Below are positions 26,569 through 39,193 of a stretch of 64,000 nt of DNA, in pieces (position 1 is the stretch's first letter; every line of letters begins with the position of its first letter). The stretch lies in assembly GCF_902148855.1 (NCBI RefSeq), contig NC_043962.1:30618828-30682827 (forward strand), written 5' to 3'. This DNA comes from Sphaeramia orbicularis (Eukaryota > Chordata > Actinopteri > Kurtiformes > Apogonidae). The notes under the pieces are model-generated. The model was not told the origin of the DNA. It saw only the letters and a list, made by a program, of their open reading frames with translations, and did no database searches. Both the position numbers and the translations under genes were made by a program.

Positions 26569-27725
26569 CAGTCTTTCTCAAATGGGGGTATGTGTACCCC
26601 CAGGGGTACTTGGAAGAAGCCCAGGGGGTACTTGAAATGTTTTTGGAAAAATACATTAACCCATAAACACCCAAACAGCCACCAATGACCAAAACCATCT
26701 ACTGATCTAAACTGTTTAATACCTGTTGATCCACTAATCCTATCAATACATGTAAATAATTGTTGTAAAATGCAGTTTTTCATCTTTTCATGGTTATCAG
26801 ATATGACCCATTTGGATGTTCAGTGGCTCTGTAGTTACTGTGGAAACACTGACATCTTCTACAACATGAATTCACCAGTAAAACCCATGGAGTTTGACCA
26901 ATGACAGTGGATGGAGTCACCTGGTTGCTGTTCAATTAATGATGTATTTGGCTCAAAAAGTCACTTTTTCCTCCATTTTCTCTGTTTTGATATAATAACC
27001 TTCAACTTTAATCTGAGCTTTTATGAACATCCGCATGATCAGTGAATTATACATAGAAAAATACCTGGTGTTTAATGAAAAATGCAAAATACAGAGGGTA
27101 ATGTTATAATAAATGGTGATAAATCACTTAAGAAAAGTTAAATATAGAGAAAAAAATATATTTTGGAACTGCCACTGAAGTAGCACTGGGTCTTTATGGG
27201 TTAAATAAGTCATTATGTACTGAATACAAAATAAATAATGTGAATGCTGAAATTTAAAACACAATAAATACATTCATATAACAAAATATTCATATTGCAA
27301 AACACTCCTAGTTTTACTGTTAATCATCTTCTTTAAGCTTTGGTAACATTTTAAGAACATTTGTATTTTATATTATTCAAGATGAGTTTATTTGACTAAT
27401 TCAATAATTATTTTTGGTTGATATAAGGTTCATTTATTCATTAATGACCAGTTCATTTATTTTTATTATCAATGAAAAAGGACACTTTTCATTTTATGTT
27501 TTGCACACAAAATTTAATTACAAAGGTTTTTTTTTTTTTTTAAATATAGTTAAATATATATTGTTTGTTTACAAAGTTTTGAAAATAAAAACAGACACCT
27601 TTGGCACAAGAACAAATTTTGCCAAATTTTTTTCAATAAAAAATGCTAAAGCGAGAATTAGGGGTACTTAGCTAAAAAAGTATATTTCAGGGGGTACTCC
27701 ACTGTAAAAAATTTGAGAACTACTG
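26569..27725. mobile_element. hAT-type element carrying a nested TTAA MITE
   Basis: The left end CAGTCTTTCTCAAATGGGGG pairs with the reversed right end CAGTAGTTCTCAAATTTTTT. The flanks atttagtc (26561-26568) and attgagtc (27726-27733) match at 7 of 8 bases, as expected for an aged hAT duplication. The interior is split by a TTAA-bounded MITE at 26656-27204. No transposase. Confidence 0.8.
26656..27204. mobile_element. TTAA-type MITE nested in a hAT element
   Basis: The left end ttaacccataaacaccca pairs with the reversed right end ttaacccataaagaccca. TTAA at both ends suggests piggyBac- or Kolobok-like target use, which is inference from the target alone. A diverged copy lies at 22021-22510. 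Confidence 0.75.
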
Positions 27726-27733
27726 ATTGAGTC

Positions 27734-28382
27734 CAACTGAATTTGGCATAAATGCACTTCTTTGCCAGCCACCTTTATGTACACTGGCACCACTTTGTTT
27801 TTGAATGTGTTTTACTATTCCTTTGTGCATCATAGATGTTGAAATGACATCCTGAAATAAATAAGGAGCAACATTTCACATTTACATTTTAAGATTTATT
27901 TTTTTGTGCACATAAATGATGACATTATTGATAAAAGCTCAGGTAAAACATAAAGACTCGTTAATACGTTCACTTCAACTGGACGGATTGGAATTTGGTC
28001 AGGAAGTCAATGATCACGTTGACGTGAATTCATAAGGAAGAGATGGAAAAAAATATTGAGAAACTAAACCATGAATAATTTCAGATAAATGATGCAATGC
28101 TTATGTAAGGGTTTAAACTATGCTTGGAATTACAGCACGTTTTACAATGTCACGTTTTTAAGATGGGCAAAGGAGCATGTTAACCTGTCCTAACTGGTGC
28201 TTCCAAATTAACAGAAGAGTCATAGTCATGCCAGGGAACAATAGTCTATACACACCCACATGATCCCAAGAAGATGTTAGTAGAACTATGTTAGTTTACT
28301 ATGGGTGTGTAGAATCGCCTCAGGGTTTTTGACACAAAGCTATTTTGTACGGGAAGGTATCATTTTAATTCCATGCCAACAG
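27734..28382. other. 3' flank and probable 3'UTR of ppcdc
   Basis: No coding sequence. Reverse-strand AATAAA appears as TTTATT near 27896-27901 and could end the ppcdc transcript. Confidence 0.4.
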
Positions 28383-31300
28383 TCACGTGTGGCCAGGTGA
28401 CACATCTGTTTTCTGAAGATACTGTTTGACGACACCAACAATAGTCGATACCTCTGCCATGGCACCTTTTCCTGAAACAAGGCAAATAATTACTGCTGAC
28501 ACAAAAAAGCAAATAGATAGAATAAATTATAATTCAGTGACCCTCAAGCAATGACACAACTTCCACATTTGTCATGCAAACCATTCAATACATTGTCTAT
28601 ACCATCAGCAACATTCAACTAAAACATGTTTTCTTGTACAACCAAAACAGCTGCACACCTTCTTCCGAGACAAGATGAGTCAAGTGCATCAGAAATAATT
28701 ACCTTTTGCAGACATTTTATTTCTCTGCTGATTCAGAGTTTATGACTCACCTTTTTAAGAGTATGGTGTGACGGGAAATAATATACCTTCAGTTAATTGT
28801 TTTTTAAATGTTACCTATGACCTTAGTTTAGTCCAGTTCTTTATTATAGGATTTATTAAAAGATTAAGATAATGCTTTTTGGGCATTATTTGTCTTTTTT
28901 GAACAGACTGGAAAGTTAGGTAGTGATGTTTGGAATATTCAACAAACATCTGCAACAGAATATAAGCATCATATTTTTATAATATCTGACATTTATGCGT
29001 CTTCGACTAGATACTAAATTTATTATAGTATACAATATAAAGATACAATCATTATCAGATATAGAGCTACATGATTTAGAAACTGGGGCAAATTTATTGA
29101 ATGTGCATTTTTTGGATCTCCTTATAGACCCATTAGCACAGAAAATTGCTCTTCCAAAAGCAATGTTCTTGACAGAAATAGGTTTGTTGCTGTTTTTACA
29201 CCAGTTGTTCATCTTAATATTGTTTGTGCCTGACCAACCAATTTGATAGTTTTTAATATGCTCTTAATGAATGTCATCAAAACCATACTCTAAAGCTAAA
29301 TTTGTTGGAAACAGGTACAAGTACACAATAGTAAAACTGACTCTTTACTAATTAGGATTAATTGGAGATCAGTCATAATACATTCTGCTTGTACTGGATT
29401 GTATATATTCTACAAAAGTACAACCCAGTGTCCAGTAAAATCAAATTAAATGCACATAACTGGTAACCTGAACAATCTAATATTAGTATAAATGTAAAGC
29501 AGTAAAGAATAGTAAGCTGAGGGCATGCTAAAAATATAAGTTTGGCACAGAATGTACCACAACATAATGCGTCTTACAGGCTTAGAACTGGGCAAATGAA
29601 AGGAATGACTGGAAGTTGTGAAGAGGATGACAAGGTAACATGTTGAACATGCCCTGTGCTTTAGGAAATATATAGGGCAAATACCACACACATCACCTGG
29701 TACACTTGTATATCACTGCAAAGCGCTAGATATGTATGAGAACATATTTTCTATGACATTGTCACTTTTATTAATTTAGTGCCTTAAGGGGATTCATTTC
29801 ATATGAAATATGCTGCACAGCTACAGACAACTTGCCTACTCACTTCTTGTACGACAACAAATGTAGCTTTGAAATTTCTTTATCAATATGACTTCATTTT
29901 CACATTTACGGCACCTCAGGCAATGGAAGATATACTAGATACTAAACAAGGTAAACTAAATATTCTGTAAATAATTCACTGATGATTTGTTTTAATTTCT
30001 ATTTTCTTTTTGTAAGTGGGTGGACATTGATTTTCCCTTGGAATTAATAGAGTTTATCTGTATATGAATATGTATGTATATATTTAACACTCCTCACTTC
30101 TCTTAGGACAATTTCATATCATTTTAAATAAAATATTTTTACAGAACCATGAAATTCAGTTAGGGGAGCTCACAGATATCAGTTACTTTTTCTGATATTA
30201 AACCTACCTTCATCTCCACACACAAGCTTCTTAGAGATACAGGGGATTTCCACATATCCAAAAGCCTTCAGGCTCGATACCTGCGGGGCAGTAATGGGAT
30301 GCTGCCACATGGCTGTATTCATTGCAGGGCAGAAGAGGAGAGGGCGGCTGGTGTCCCAGGCCCTTACCACACAGGTCTACCAATGACACATATGAGTTAA
30401 CTTACATATTATTTCTAATAGTTTATATAATTAATATTCATCAGTATTTAATTGCAATTAGACAAGGTTTAATGTTCTCACCAGTAGATTGTCACAAATG
30501 CCATTAGCAATCTTCCCAAGAGTGTTGGCATCTAACGGGGCAATGACAAATAGGTCTGCCCAGCGCCTTAGCTCAATGTGTAGTACAGGATCAGACCTCT
30601 GAGTCCACAGCTAGAACAGAAACATATCATTAAGTACAATCTACGAGATGACTATTTCCTTCCTGGAATGGAGGAGACCAGTTTCTCAATCTTATCTGGC
30701 TCAGGTCCATGAGTTTCAAATTTGATGAGCACTTAAAAACATGTACACTGACTACTCACCACATTACTCAATATAGCTCTGAGGATGAAATTATGGCTTT
30801 GATTTGCTTAGCATTTATACTTTTATTAAAATTATACAAACATTACATCACAGTTTCCTCATTATCTTCTAAGCTTATCAGTACCTGAGAGATTGAGAAA
30901 CTTTACACGTGACTGCTCATTATTAAAGGCAATAACATTTATCAATTTCATCATACCTCCCACTCATCCTTGTCACTGTAGACTTTTACTGAAACTTCAG
31001 CACGGTTATAAAAGTGTTTGGCATGTTCTGTGGTGACCACTTTTACATCCACCTAAAATGAAAAAGCAAGACAGTGACAATCACCATCATTTTTTTCATA
31101 ACACATTTCTGTATTGTTAAATAGAAAAGCAATGGGGCATCATTGCAACATTCTGAAAAGCTGTCACAATCATCTTAAGCTTTCCTTGCAAATATTATAA
31201 TCAAGCTAATTTTTTTCTGTCATAAAAATTACTATATGTTAATTAGATACTTGCTATATTTGCCCTTTTCATCTCACGTAAACAAAGATAATTCCATCTA

Positions 31301-31693
31301 GTTCATACTAATTATGTAGCGTATCTACTACGTACAGCAGATAAGGTTTTTCTATTGCTGCCTGAAACTGCAATATCTCCCTCTTGCGGTTACAGTGAGC
31401 TACGTGTCCTTGAAACCAATAAACAGAAAGTGCAGTTTACAAATTGGACGAACAAGCATGTACTTCCACCATTAAAAATACAAACAAATAAAAGCTAACC
31501 ACCCTATGATCTAATACATGTTATAGACAGTTAAGTAGAAGCAGCACACCCCTGGGAGTTGAAGAAGCTGTGAGACCAAAACAGGGAGTTTTAAGGCCGC
31601 GACGCTTCCTGTTACGCCAACAAGAACACAAAATGTTCCACGCGATTTCACTAAACCAGCACTGGGGGAAGAAATGTGTTCATCGATCTGCAT
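28383..31693 (-). CDS. ppcdc: ppcdc, phosphopantothenoylcysteine decarboxylase (five coding exons, complete)
   Basis: Exons on the minus strand are 31693-31550, 31052-30957, 30610-30482, 30376-30208 and 28471-28383. The phases agree and total 208 residues, close to human PPCDC. The enzyme decarboxylates 4'-phosphopantothenoyl-cysteine to 4'-phosphopantetheine with FMN, the third step of cytosolic CoA synthesis from pantothenate. Visible family motifs are [15 protein letters not shown] (flavoprotein N-terminus), the histidine in [19 protein letters not shown] (the P-x-M-N-x-x-M-W substrate clamp) and the catalytic cysteine in KLVCGDEG. All key residues are present. The start is the first ATG of the exon; its N-terminal ~18 residues are not conserved, so a different start is possible. 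The last intron (28472-30207) contains no recognised gene. Confidence 0.95.
28472..30207 (-). other. ppcdc last intron
   Basis: AT-rich. Overlapping open frames on both strands at 28916-29246 resemble no family I know. No transposon ends were found. Confidence 0.55.
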
Positions 31694-32096
31694 ATTAGCT
31701 TGTTATAAAAGGAAGTCAAGTTGCTGTCGCGTATGTCGCTTCTGCTACACCACTTCCGTAAATATTTCAAAGCGGCCAATCAGAGAAGAGCTCAACACAC
31801 AGCTCTGTGTCGTGAACGAGTACGCTGCTATGTTGACGGGTACGGGAGCACGCACGGTCCTAAGAAGTTTCTGGGTTGGCGTTTCTTGTTCGGGAGTGGA
31901 TTGCCCGGACGGAGGCTCTGCTGTGGGGCTGGAAAGACGGGCTGCTCTGATTGATTGGTATGCTCCTAGCTGCTTCAGCTAAAGGCAAATGCTAATGGAT
32001 GATGATTGTACTGATAGTTCGTACTGCCGTGGTCAACCATCTTCAACATGACACAATTTCTAGAAATACTTTTACTTGTAGCTGCTGTAGCTTCTT

Positions 32097-32127
<31 letters not shown>

Positions 32128-32214
32128 TATATAACTGTTTAAGCACAACAGAAAGGTTTGTATGACAGTCAAAAAGAGACCTAAACAATTACAATACCAA
32201 CAACAACAACAACG

Positions 32215-32357
<143 letters not shown>

Positions 32358-33578
32358 ACATTGGAATTCACTGCTGTTCCTTTCAGCCATTTTCATCATT
32401 AGGAGAGTTTGGTTTTAGATAAACATTCAATATTATTCAATTCAATAATATGTAATATTTCTTCAGTTTGTACAAACCATTTTTTTATGTGGTGCAGACA
32501 CACAACATTCATGTTTTCAGCCATGGCTGTAAAAAAAAAACCCCACAATTTAGAGGTTTGTCAAATTTATTTAGGCTGGAAAAGCAGAATAAACAAAATT
32601 TAGCTAAGAAACCAGAGTAGACCTGAAATAGCTTTGCCCATCAGTGGTGGTGCAAGACTGAGAAAAACAATGATGATCCTGAGGGCCCATGACTTGACAG
32701 GGGCCCTAGAAAACAGTAGGGCTCTAGTCAATGTAATTGTGAAAATAATTTGCTCATAAGATTAAGAACGATTAAAAAAAAGAATGTTAGAAGAATGTTT
32801 TCTTCACAAGGTACTAATAAACATGTTTGACTCTTTGCATTGGCTTTGTTTTGGGCAAACAAAATCCCATAAGTTATCATGAAAAAATTTATGAAAATGT
32901 AAAAGGTGGTGAAGTATCTGAATTGCCTTATATGGTCTGAGTCCATAGGTTTGGCATGTTTATATGTCACGAGGGCCTGATGGTATTTGTGCCTCCTAGG
33001 CTGGGAAACTAGATATCCTTCTTTTGTCAAACCAGATGTCCAGAGATGTATCTATAGATAGGGGGAGACAATCACATTGGCCAAATGCTCTCCTGGCAAA
33101 TCATGGTGCCTGTTTGATGCTGGACATTTTTAATTAAATCTTTTGACACAATCAAGACCGTGTCAGCGGAGCCTTCTTCATCTTCCTTACATCATCACTT
33201 TTTGGTAGACAACAGTGACTTGCATGTTTCTCATCAATCATATAAAACTTGTAAAATCTAATCAGAATAGTTAGAATATCAATCCATGACTGTACAGTAT
33301 TTTTAAGGTTTGTATGTATGGGCATTGAAGTGGTGGGGCCCACAGTGAGATGTTTTTCATGGGGCCTCTAATCCCTGGAGGCACCTTAGAAGACCATGTA
33401 AGAGTTTTACAAACAGGTAGCAGACATATTACAACCTCAACAATTGAATTATTCTGTCTGTATTTATACACTGTTACCATGCTGCTGCCTCATCACCTTG
33501 TGTGCTACAAAGAGATGCTTATGATGATTAGCAGGCTAAGCTAGTAGTATTAGCACAGCTTTCAATCCGTCTAATGAA

Positions 33579-33629
33579 CCAATCACAGCCGCGCTAAGAA
33601 ACAGCCAATCAGAGCAGAGTGTGACGTCA
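33579..33629 (+). promoter_or_regulatory. hacd3 promoter elements: two CCAAT boxes and a CRE
   Basis: CCAAT at 33579-33583 and 33605-33609 (26 bases apart) and a perfect palindromic TGACGTCA at 33622-33629 lie 140-190 bases upstream of the hacd3 ATG. They fit NF-Y and CREB/ATF sites. There is no TATA box at a fitting place. Function is inferred from motif and position. Confidence 0.65.
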
Positions 33630-33768
33630 GTCTGGGTACTACTGACATTATCCATTAATGACAAGAAGAGTGCTCGCGCAATTTATTTTCCCTTTCTCTT
33701 CAGAGTTGAATTTGCTTAAAACAACGATAAAGCATTGTTCCTGTAGAGTAAATGACTAAAAAGTGACG

Positions 33769-34637
33769 ATGGCTCTCACGCCACACGTTTACTGGGCTCA
33801 ACGCCATGACGACATTTATCTGCGGGTGGAGCTGACAGACGCACAGGTGAGACTCACTCATATACAGAACTGACACTCACCTGGACCACTGCAGACTGTT
33901 TCCACCTGGACTAATGTGAGCCTCCTGCTGGACTGAATTGTAAATTATACAAATAAGATTTTGCAGCCGCCGTTGGTCAATGTGATATGATTTGCAAATT
34001 AGATGACAAACAGAGATGCTTCATGGTGATAATGGATCTCCTCAAAGCACATAGCTAAGAGCTTTCATCAACCATCAGGTTTGAGGCCATGAAACCTGTT
34101 TATAGAGTCCCACAACTGATGAGCATCGTGGTTTTAGGAAAATGTGTTTTATAATCCTAAAATCAGCTTAACTCCAGGGACAAAATGTAGATGGAGTGGA
34201 GTGGAACATCATCAGCTCTTAGGAGAATGCTTTTCCTTTAACTTCATGTTGGTCCAAACGCTGTGATTGCCAATACACTTAGAAAATTCACACTTTAGTA
34301 CTGTAAAACATTTCAATGTACAAAGCTAAAAATAACATATTACCAACAAATATACAGAAATTAGTCAGTATTCATGGGGTGGTGGTGGTGGTGGTTATAA
34401 TTTAAGGGGGAAAATTAACTTTAAAATTCATTTAATATGTATGACTAGGAAAGGTTGTTGTGTTTCAGTCAGCAGGGTGAGACTGTGGAACAGATTCAAC
34501 ATGGAGTTAAAGCAATGTCCAAGCATGAAACAATTTAAAAGGAGGTACAAAGACACAATTTCTCAGAGGTACAGGGAGGAGGGAAGTGGTGGGTATCACT
34601 GGGGGTTATAAGGATGGACAAGTATGCAGTATGTATA

Positions 34638-34671
<34 letters not shown>

Positions 34672-37600
34672 GATTTACATATATGTATTATTGTATTATG
34701 TCACAGGTGTCAAACATGCGGCCCGGGGGCCAAAACCGGCCCGCAGGATGAATTTGCAAAGTACAAGTTAGGACATCGAACTCAAAAATAATATCATAAT
34801 AACCAATAAATAATGACAACACCATTTTTTTCTCTCTTTGATTTACTGCAAAAAACATTAAAATATGGAAATATCCATATTTACAAACTATCCTTTAACA
34901 ATAAAATGTGAATAACCTGAACAAATAAGAGAATTAAGCACAATTTTAACAATATTCTGCCTCTTACTAAATGTTTTGTGCCTTTGTAGATCTCATATGT
35001 AATGCACATGTATAAATGATAAGTCAAGGCATAATATAAATAAAATTGCACTTACATTTCTTAACAAATTGCATTTTTTTCAGGTTATTCACATCCTTTT
35101 TGTTTGGATAGTTTATAAATATAGATATTGGCATAACTGAATGTTATTTTTTGCACTAAGAGAATTTGAAGTTGTCGTTATTTATCGGCTGTCAAGCTAT
35201 TATTTTCTTGGTTCAGCCCGCTGCAGATTAAATTGGACTGAATGTGGACCCCGGAAGAAAATGAGTTTGACACCCCTGTATTATGTGTTTATGTAAATCA
35301 TATGACATTTGTTCAGAATAAAATAAAAACTAGAAACCAAATTATTAAATAATAAGTGTCAGGCATATTATAGTATATAGTATAGATATGCTTAGACTAA
35401 GAAGATTATTACTATAATTAATTATATAAGGAGAAGGGGTGGGAGTTTATAAGTTATGCTTCTTCACACTCCTTTTCAAATATGTATTATATGTCTTACG
35501 TTTAAGTGTTTGGTTATTTATTTCCTTCTGTTTTGACATTCATATTTGAAATAAATATATCAGTCAATCAATCAAACATTTAAGAGTCACCGTCATGTGG
35601 TTTGTTCTGCAAATTATGCAGCATGCAGGAACATGAACACACCAAGTCAGGGTGGGGATTGTGTGAAAGAGTATTCGCCAAATAGAGGAGGTTGTTCCAG
35701 TTAGTAATCAAATTTTACTTTACTATGTAGCTTTTTTATTTTAGAATATTTGATCAGACTGCAAAATATTGTATTGTTATCGATGGCTAAACAGGAAGTA
35801 ATGTGATGTTTGTAGAATTGTCACTGCAGAAGGAAGTCCTTATCTGCCTTTTTCTTTTTGCAGAACATCAGTGTGAAAGTACATGAAAATGTGCTTCGGT
35901 TTAGAGGTAAGATGCATTTTCTGTGGGCGTATGTTTGTTTGACTACAAACGCTTTCATATATTTTTCTTTTGTTTAGCTCAGGGCCGTGGTGCAAAGGGG
36001 CAAAATGAATATGAGTTCAGTTTGGAGTTTCTTCTACCTGTAAAGCCAGAGGTGTGTATGCATTTTAAAGTTGGTGAAGTATGTGTATTTTTTTTATGTC
36101 TATAACACTCTCTTTTGGTTTACTGACTGTGCCCAGATAAGCTACAAGTCTACACAACGGCAGGTGAATATTACACTGCAGAAAGAGCAGCGTGGCTGGT
36201 GGGAAAAACTGACGGTGCATGAGCGCAAGCCAGTCTTCCTAGCACCTGACTTTGACCGCTGGCTGGACGAGTCAGATGCAGAGATGGAGATCCAAGAAAG
36301 GGTGAGATTAAAGTGGCTGCATGTTTTAACCTCAGTTGATATATTATTTCAATAGCATTATACTTACAGAGGGAAAAAATGCTACCACAGTGATAGAAAC
36401 AAACTGTAGAAAAAGTACCAGAAAATAAGATTTTGTCAAAAATAATAAAGCAACACATTAAAAATGTGCCATTACTCTTCATTTTGAAAGGAGGAGAAAC
36501 TGAAGGCTAAACATGGTCCAGATAATGGTGAGAACCAATATTAATAGTATCTCTATGTCAGGAAGTAGTTTCATGATATATTGCAAATTATTATGCTAAT
36601 TCATGAATGGATGTCTAGAAATTGTATTTATTACCCATTTTGTGTAAACACTTCCCATCAATAGCTGTAGAATGTTATTTTGAGTAAAACATTTTGTCAC
36701 ATCTTTGTTGATGCAGTTTCTGTGTATGAAGTACCATAATAATTTTTTTTTATTCACTTTTTTTTAGCCTTTGACAACCCAAAATTAGGATTTTTGTTTT
36801 CATATAACTTGGTGCAGTTCCTTGGCTTTTCATGGATCTTTATAAACATGACTGTGCGACTTTTTATCTTTGGTCAAGGTAAGAGTGTATAAATGCACAG
36901 AAACTTAACCTTTAACATAGTTTTTATTTCTATTGTTTTAAGTATTTTTGCAATAGCCTTTGCTATCCTTTCAGATTTTCTATATGATACATTTCACTCC
37001 ATATCGAAAGTGATGTTCTTCTGCCAGATCCTGGCGTCAGTGGAGGTCTTAAATGCTGCTTTCGGGGTTGTAAGAACACGAGTCCTTCCAAGTCTTATAC
37101 AGGTATGAATTACTCTTTTACCAGCTTATTTGAAAGGTAGGGTAGGAGATGCTGGAAAAATGGTTTGAGCTAGCTACATTTTGAAAATACACAATTCAAA
37201 AGTCCAAACCCCTTTCTTCAGACTTCCTCCCGAAGCCATTGTATTGATTGTACTTGCAGAGGGGGGAGGGACAAATGGCAGTTGAATTTAACAGACATAT
37301 CACCATTCAATCATTTCGATGGCCCAGTTAAAATGATTGGTGTTTTTTCAGTCCTGTCTGTTCCACAGGTGACTAAATTTTTTCTTTTTGTGTTACAGCA
37401 TTTAATTAATTGGTTGCAACTGGGGTGTGAAGGGGATTTTAAGCAAAAGAGTAAAAAATGCTCCAGGAAAACATCTCCTACCCTACCTTTAAGTGTGAAA
37501 CCTCTGTTGTTTAAGTCAAATACCATGACAGATCAAGCAGAATCACTAATAGTTATGCTCTTGTCTCTTGATTCTTCACTAGGTCGTTGGAAGGAATTTC

Positions 37601-38415
37601 ATCCTCTTTATCATTTTTGGCAGCTTAGAGGAAATGCAGAACAAGCCAGTTGTGTTTTTCGTCTTCTACTTGTGGAGCTCCATTGAGATTATCAGGTAAG
37701 GATGCATCCATTGCTTGTGGTGAGCCATGAATTTAAAACTATCACAGTGCGTTTGGCATCTGTTTGCACTGGCTTCCCACTCAGCACATAAAGCAACAGG
37801 CCAATTATTATACATCCACTTACACACACAGCACCATCACATATGCCGAGTAAACCAAGCAGCAGTATATCAGCATGTCAGTTTGAGGATGGGTAGTTTA
37901 ATACGAGTCAGTTCTTCCTGAAGTAACTCTGCTTCATTTTCAGGTATCCATTTTACTTGCTGAGCTATTGTGATATTGAGTGGAAAACCCTGACATGGCT
38001 GCGATACACAGTCTGGATACCACTGTACCCTTTAGGGGTTTTAGCTGAAGGTGAGCTTATTTACTTTTTTCTTTAAAATGATGATAGTGTGTAATATTTT
38101 TTTATGATCATTTCTATTTGAACCCCATTCAGCTGTGGCTGTGATACAAGCAATTCCCATGTTTGATGAAACTAAACTCTTCAGCATTCCTCTGCCCAAA
38201 CCCATCGGTACCTCTGTCAGCTTCTCCTACATCCTTTACATCTATCTGGTTCTCATGGTTTTGGGTGAGTCTCTATTTAAATATCTCAGTTTATGTTTGA
38301 ATACAGCCAATTTTGTTCTGATATTTTGTCCTCCACTGTAGGACTTTATATCAACTTCTGTCATCTCTACAAGCTAAGGATGAGGCGTATCCATACCAAG
38401 AAGAAAGCAACTTGA
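33769..38415 (+). CDS. hacd3: hacd3, very-long-chain (3R)-3-hydroxyacyl-CoA dehydratase 3 (eleven coding exons, complete)
   Basis: Exons: 33769-33846, 35864-35906, 35978-36051, 36137-36301, 36491-36527, 36768-36878, 36975-37102, 37583-37695, 37944-38050, 38133-38264, 38342-38415. All phases agree, giving 353 residues (human about 362). HACD enzymes dehydrate 3-hydroxyacyl-CoA in the third step of very-long-chain fatty acid elongation in the ER membrane. Exons 1-4 encode the p23/CS-like domain (MALTPHVYWAQRHDDIYL ... WWEKLTVHERKPVFLAPDFD) that distinguishes HACD3; the rest is a multi-pass membrane core. YLWSSIEIIRYPFY and YPLGVLAE are family blocks; in the latter the Tyr and Glu match the spacing of the proposed catalytic pair. 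The C-terminus KKKAT fits a KKxx ER-retrieval signal. Intron 1 holds a LINE remnant split by a hAT MITE. Confidence 0.96.
34440..34701 (+). mobile_element. LINE 3' fragment, left part
   Basis: The frame VRLWNRFNMELKQCPSMKQF and then KRRYKDTISQRYREE resembles the C-terminus of non-LTR reverse transcriptase proteins (R-x-WN ... FK ... K). A (GT)n tract follows at 34641-34669. It is cut by a hAT MITE and resumes at 35287. Clade not assigned. Confidence 0.6.
34702..35278. mobile_element. Non-autonomous hAT-type MITE inside a LINE remnant
   Basis: The ends CACAGGTGTCAAAC (left) and CAGGGGTGTCAAAC (right, reversed) differ at 2 of 14 bases. A perfect 8-bp duplication, tattatgt, lies at 34694-34701 and 35279-35286. 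Interior AT-rich, no transposase frame. Confidence 0.88.
35287..35575 (+). mobile_element. LINE 3' fragment, right part with (TCAA)n tail
   Basis: It contains aaggggtgggagtttataag and cttcttcacactccttttc and ends in caatcaatcaaac. It is the same tail as the minus-strand copy near 23190-23430. The two parts bracket the hAT MITE. Confidence 0.6.
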
Positions 38416-39193
38416 GCTTTGGGACACAAATCTATTCAAATACCTTTGCTGCCTCCACATCACTGGGGTAACCAGTTGAGAAATTTTCTGAAGCGATTTA
38501 AAAAAAAATAATAAAAATTAAACACTGAAATCCCTTTTGTCACAGTTACATGAACATCCTATAGATGATAGAAGTATTCATCATTTCATTTATGGTTTGT
38601 TTACTTTGGATCTAATATAGTAGTCCATATTGTATAGGTTAGTAAACAGCCATAGTATGTCATGAAATCTGACGTGTATGTGTTTTTTTTTCCATTCCTT
38701 ATGATCTGGACTGTTTAATGCATTGGTATTGTTTCACTGTAAGGCCTACAAAGACAACTCAGACTCATTTATAACACCTACTGAATTTATTGTTTCATAT
38801 TTCATAACCACCCCCTTAAACCTCAGGGATACTGCTGACTCACAGTATTTTGTCAATGTTCAACGTCCTGCTATAAATAAAAGCATTTCCTTCCTTTTTC
38901 TGATTTCCTGTTTTTGTAACACTGTGACTAATGTTAAGGCATTTTTTCGAGTTTTCTGTGAATGTCGCAGGTGTTTGACAGTAAAAATAAAGTACATTTT
39001 TGAATGATATTACAAAAAAACAAAAATATGTACATTCTAAAGTTTTACAGACATCTCACTGCCATGTGTAGATGGTGTCACAGTAGAGTGTGATGTTTCA
39101 GTTCTTCTTGTAAATTCTCAAAAAGACCATTTGATCCGTCTCCACTCTGATCCACACAGGCTGCTGTATTTCAGTCCATTTTCCATAATTCTC
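38416..39193. other. Convergent 3' ends of hacd3 and ints14
   Basis: AATAAA on the + strand at 38876-38881 and 38986-38991 suits hacd3. On the - strand AATAAA at 38786-38791 suits ints14. If used, the two 3'UTRs overlap by about 100-200 bases. No other gene. Confidence 0.6.

Noticed and set aside
28916-29246. Overlapping frames of 98 (-) and 83 (+) codons in the ppcdc intron
   Set aside because: No family resemblance, no splice framing, AT-rich; likely chance.
37282-37686. 134-codon plus frame across hacd3 intron 7 and exon 8
   Set aside because: It reads exon 8 (37583-37695) in the wrong phase; the true frame there is VVGRNFILFIIFGSLEEM.
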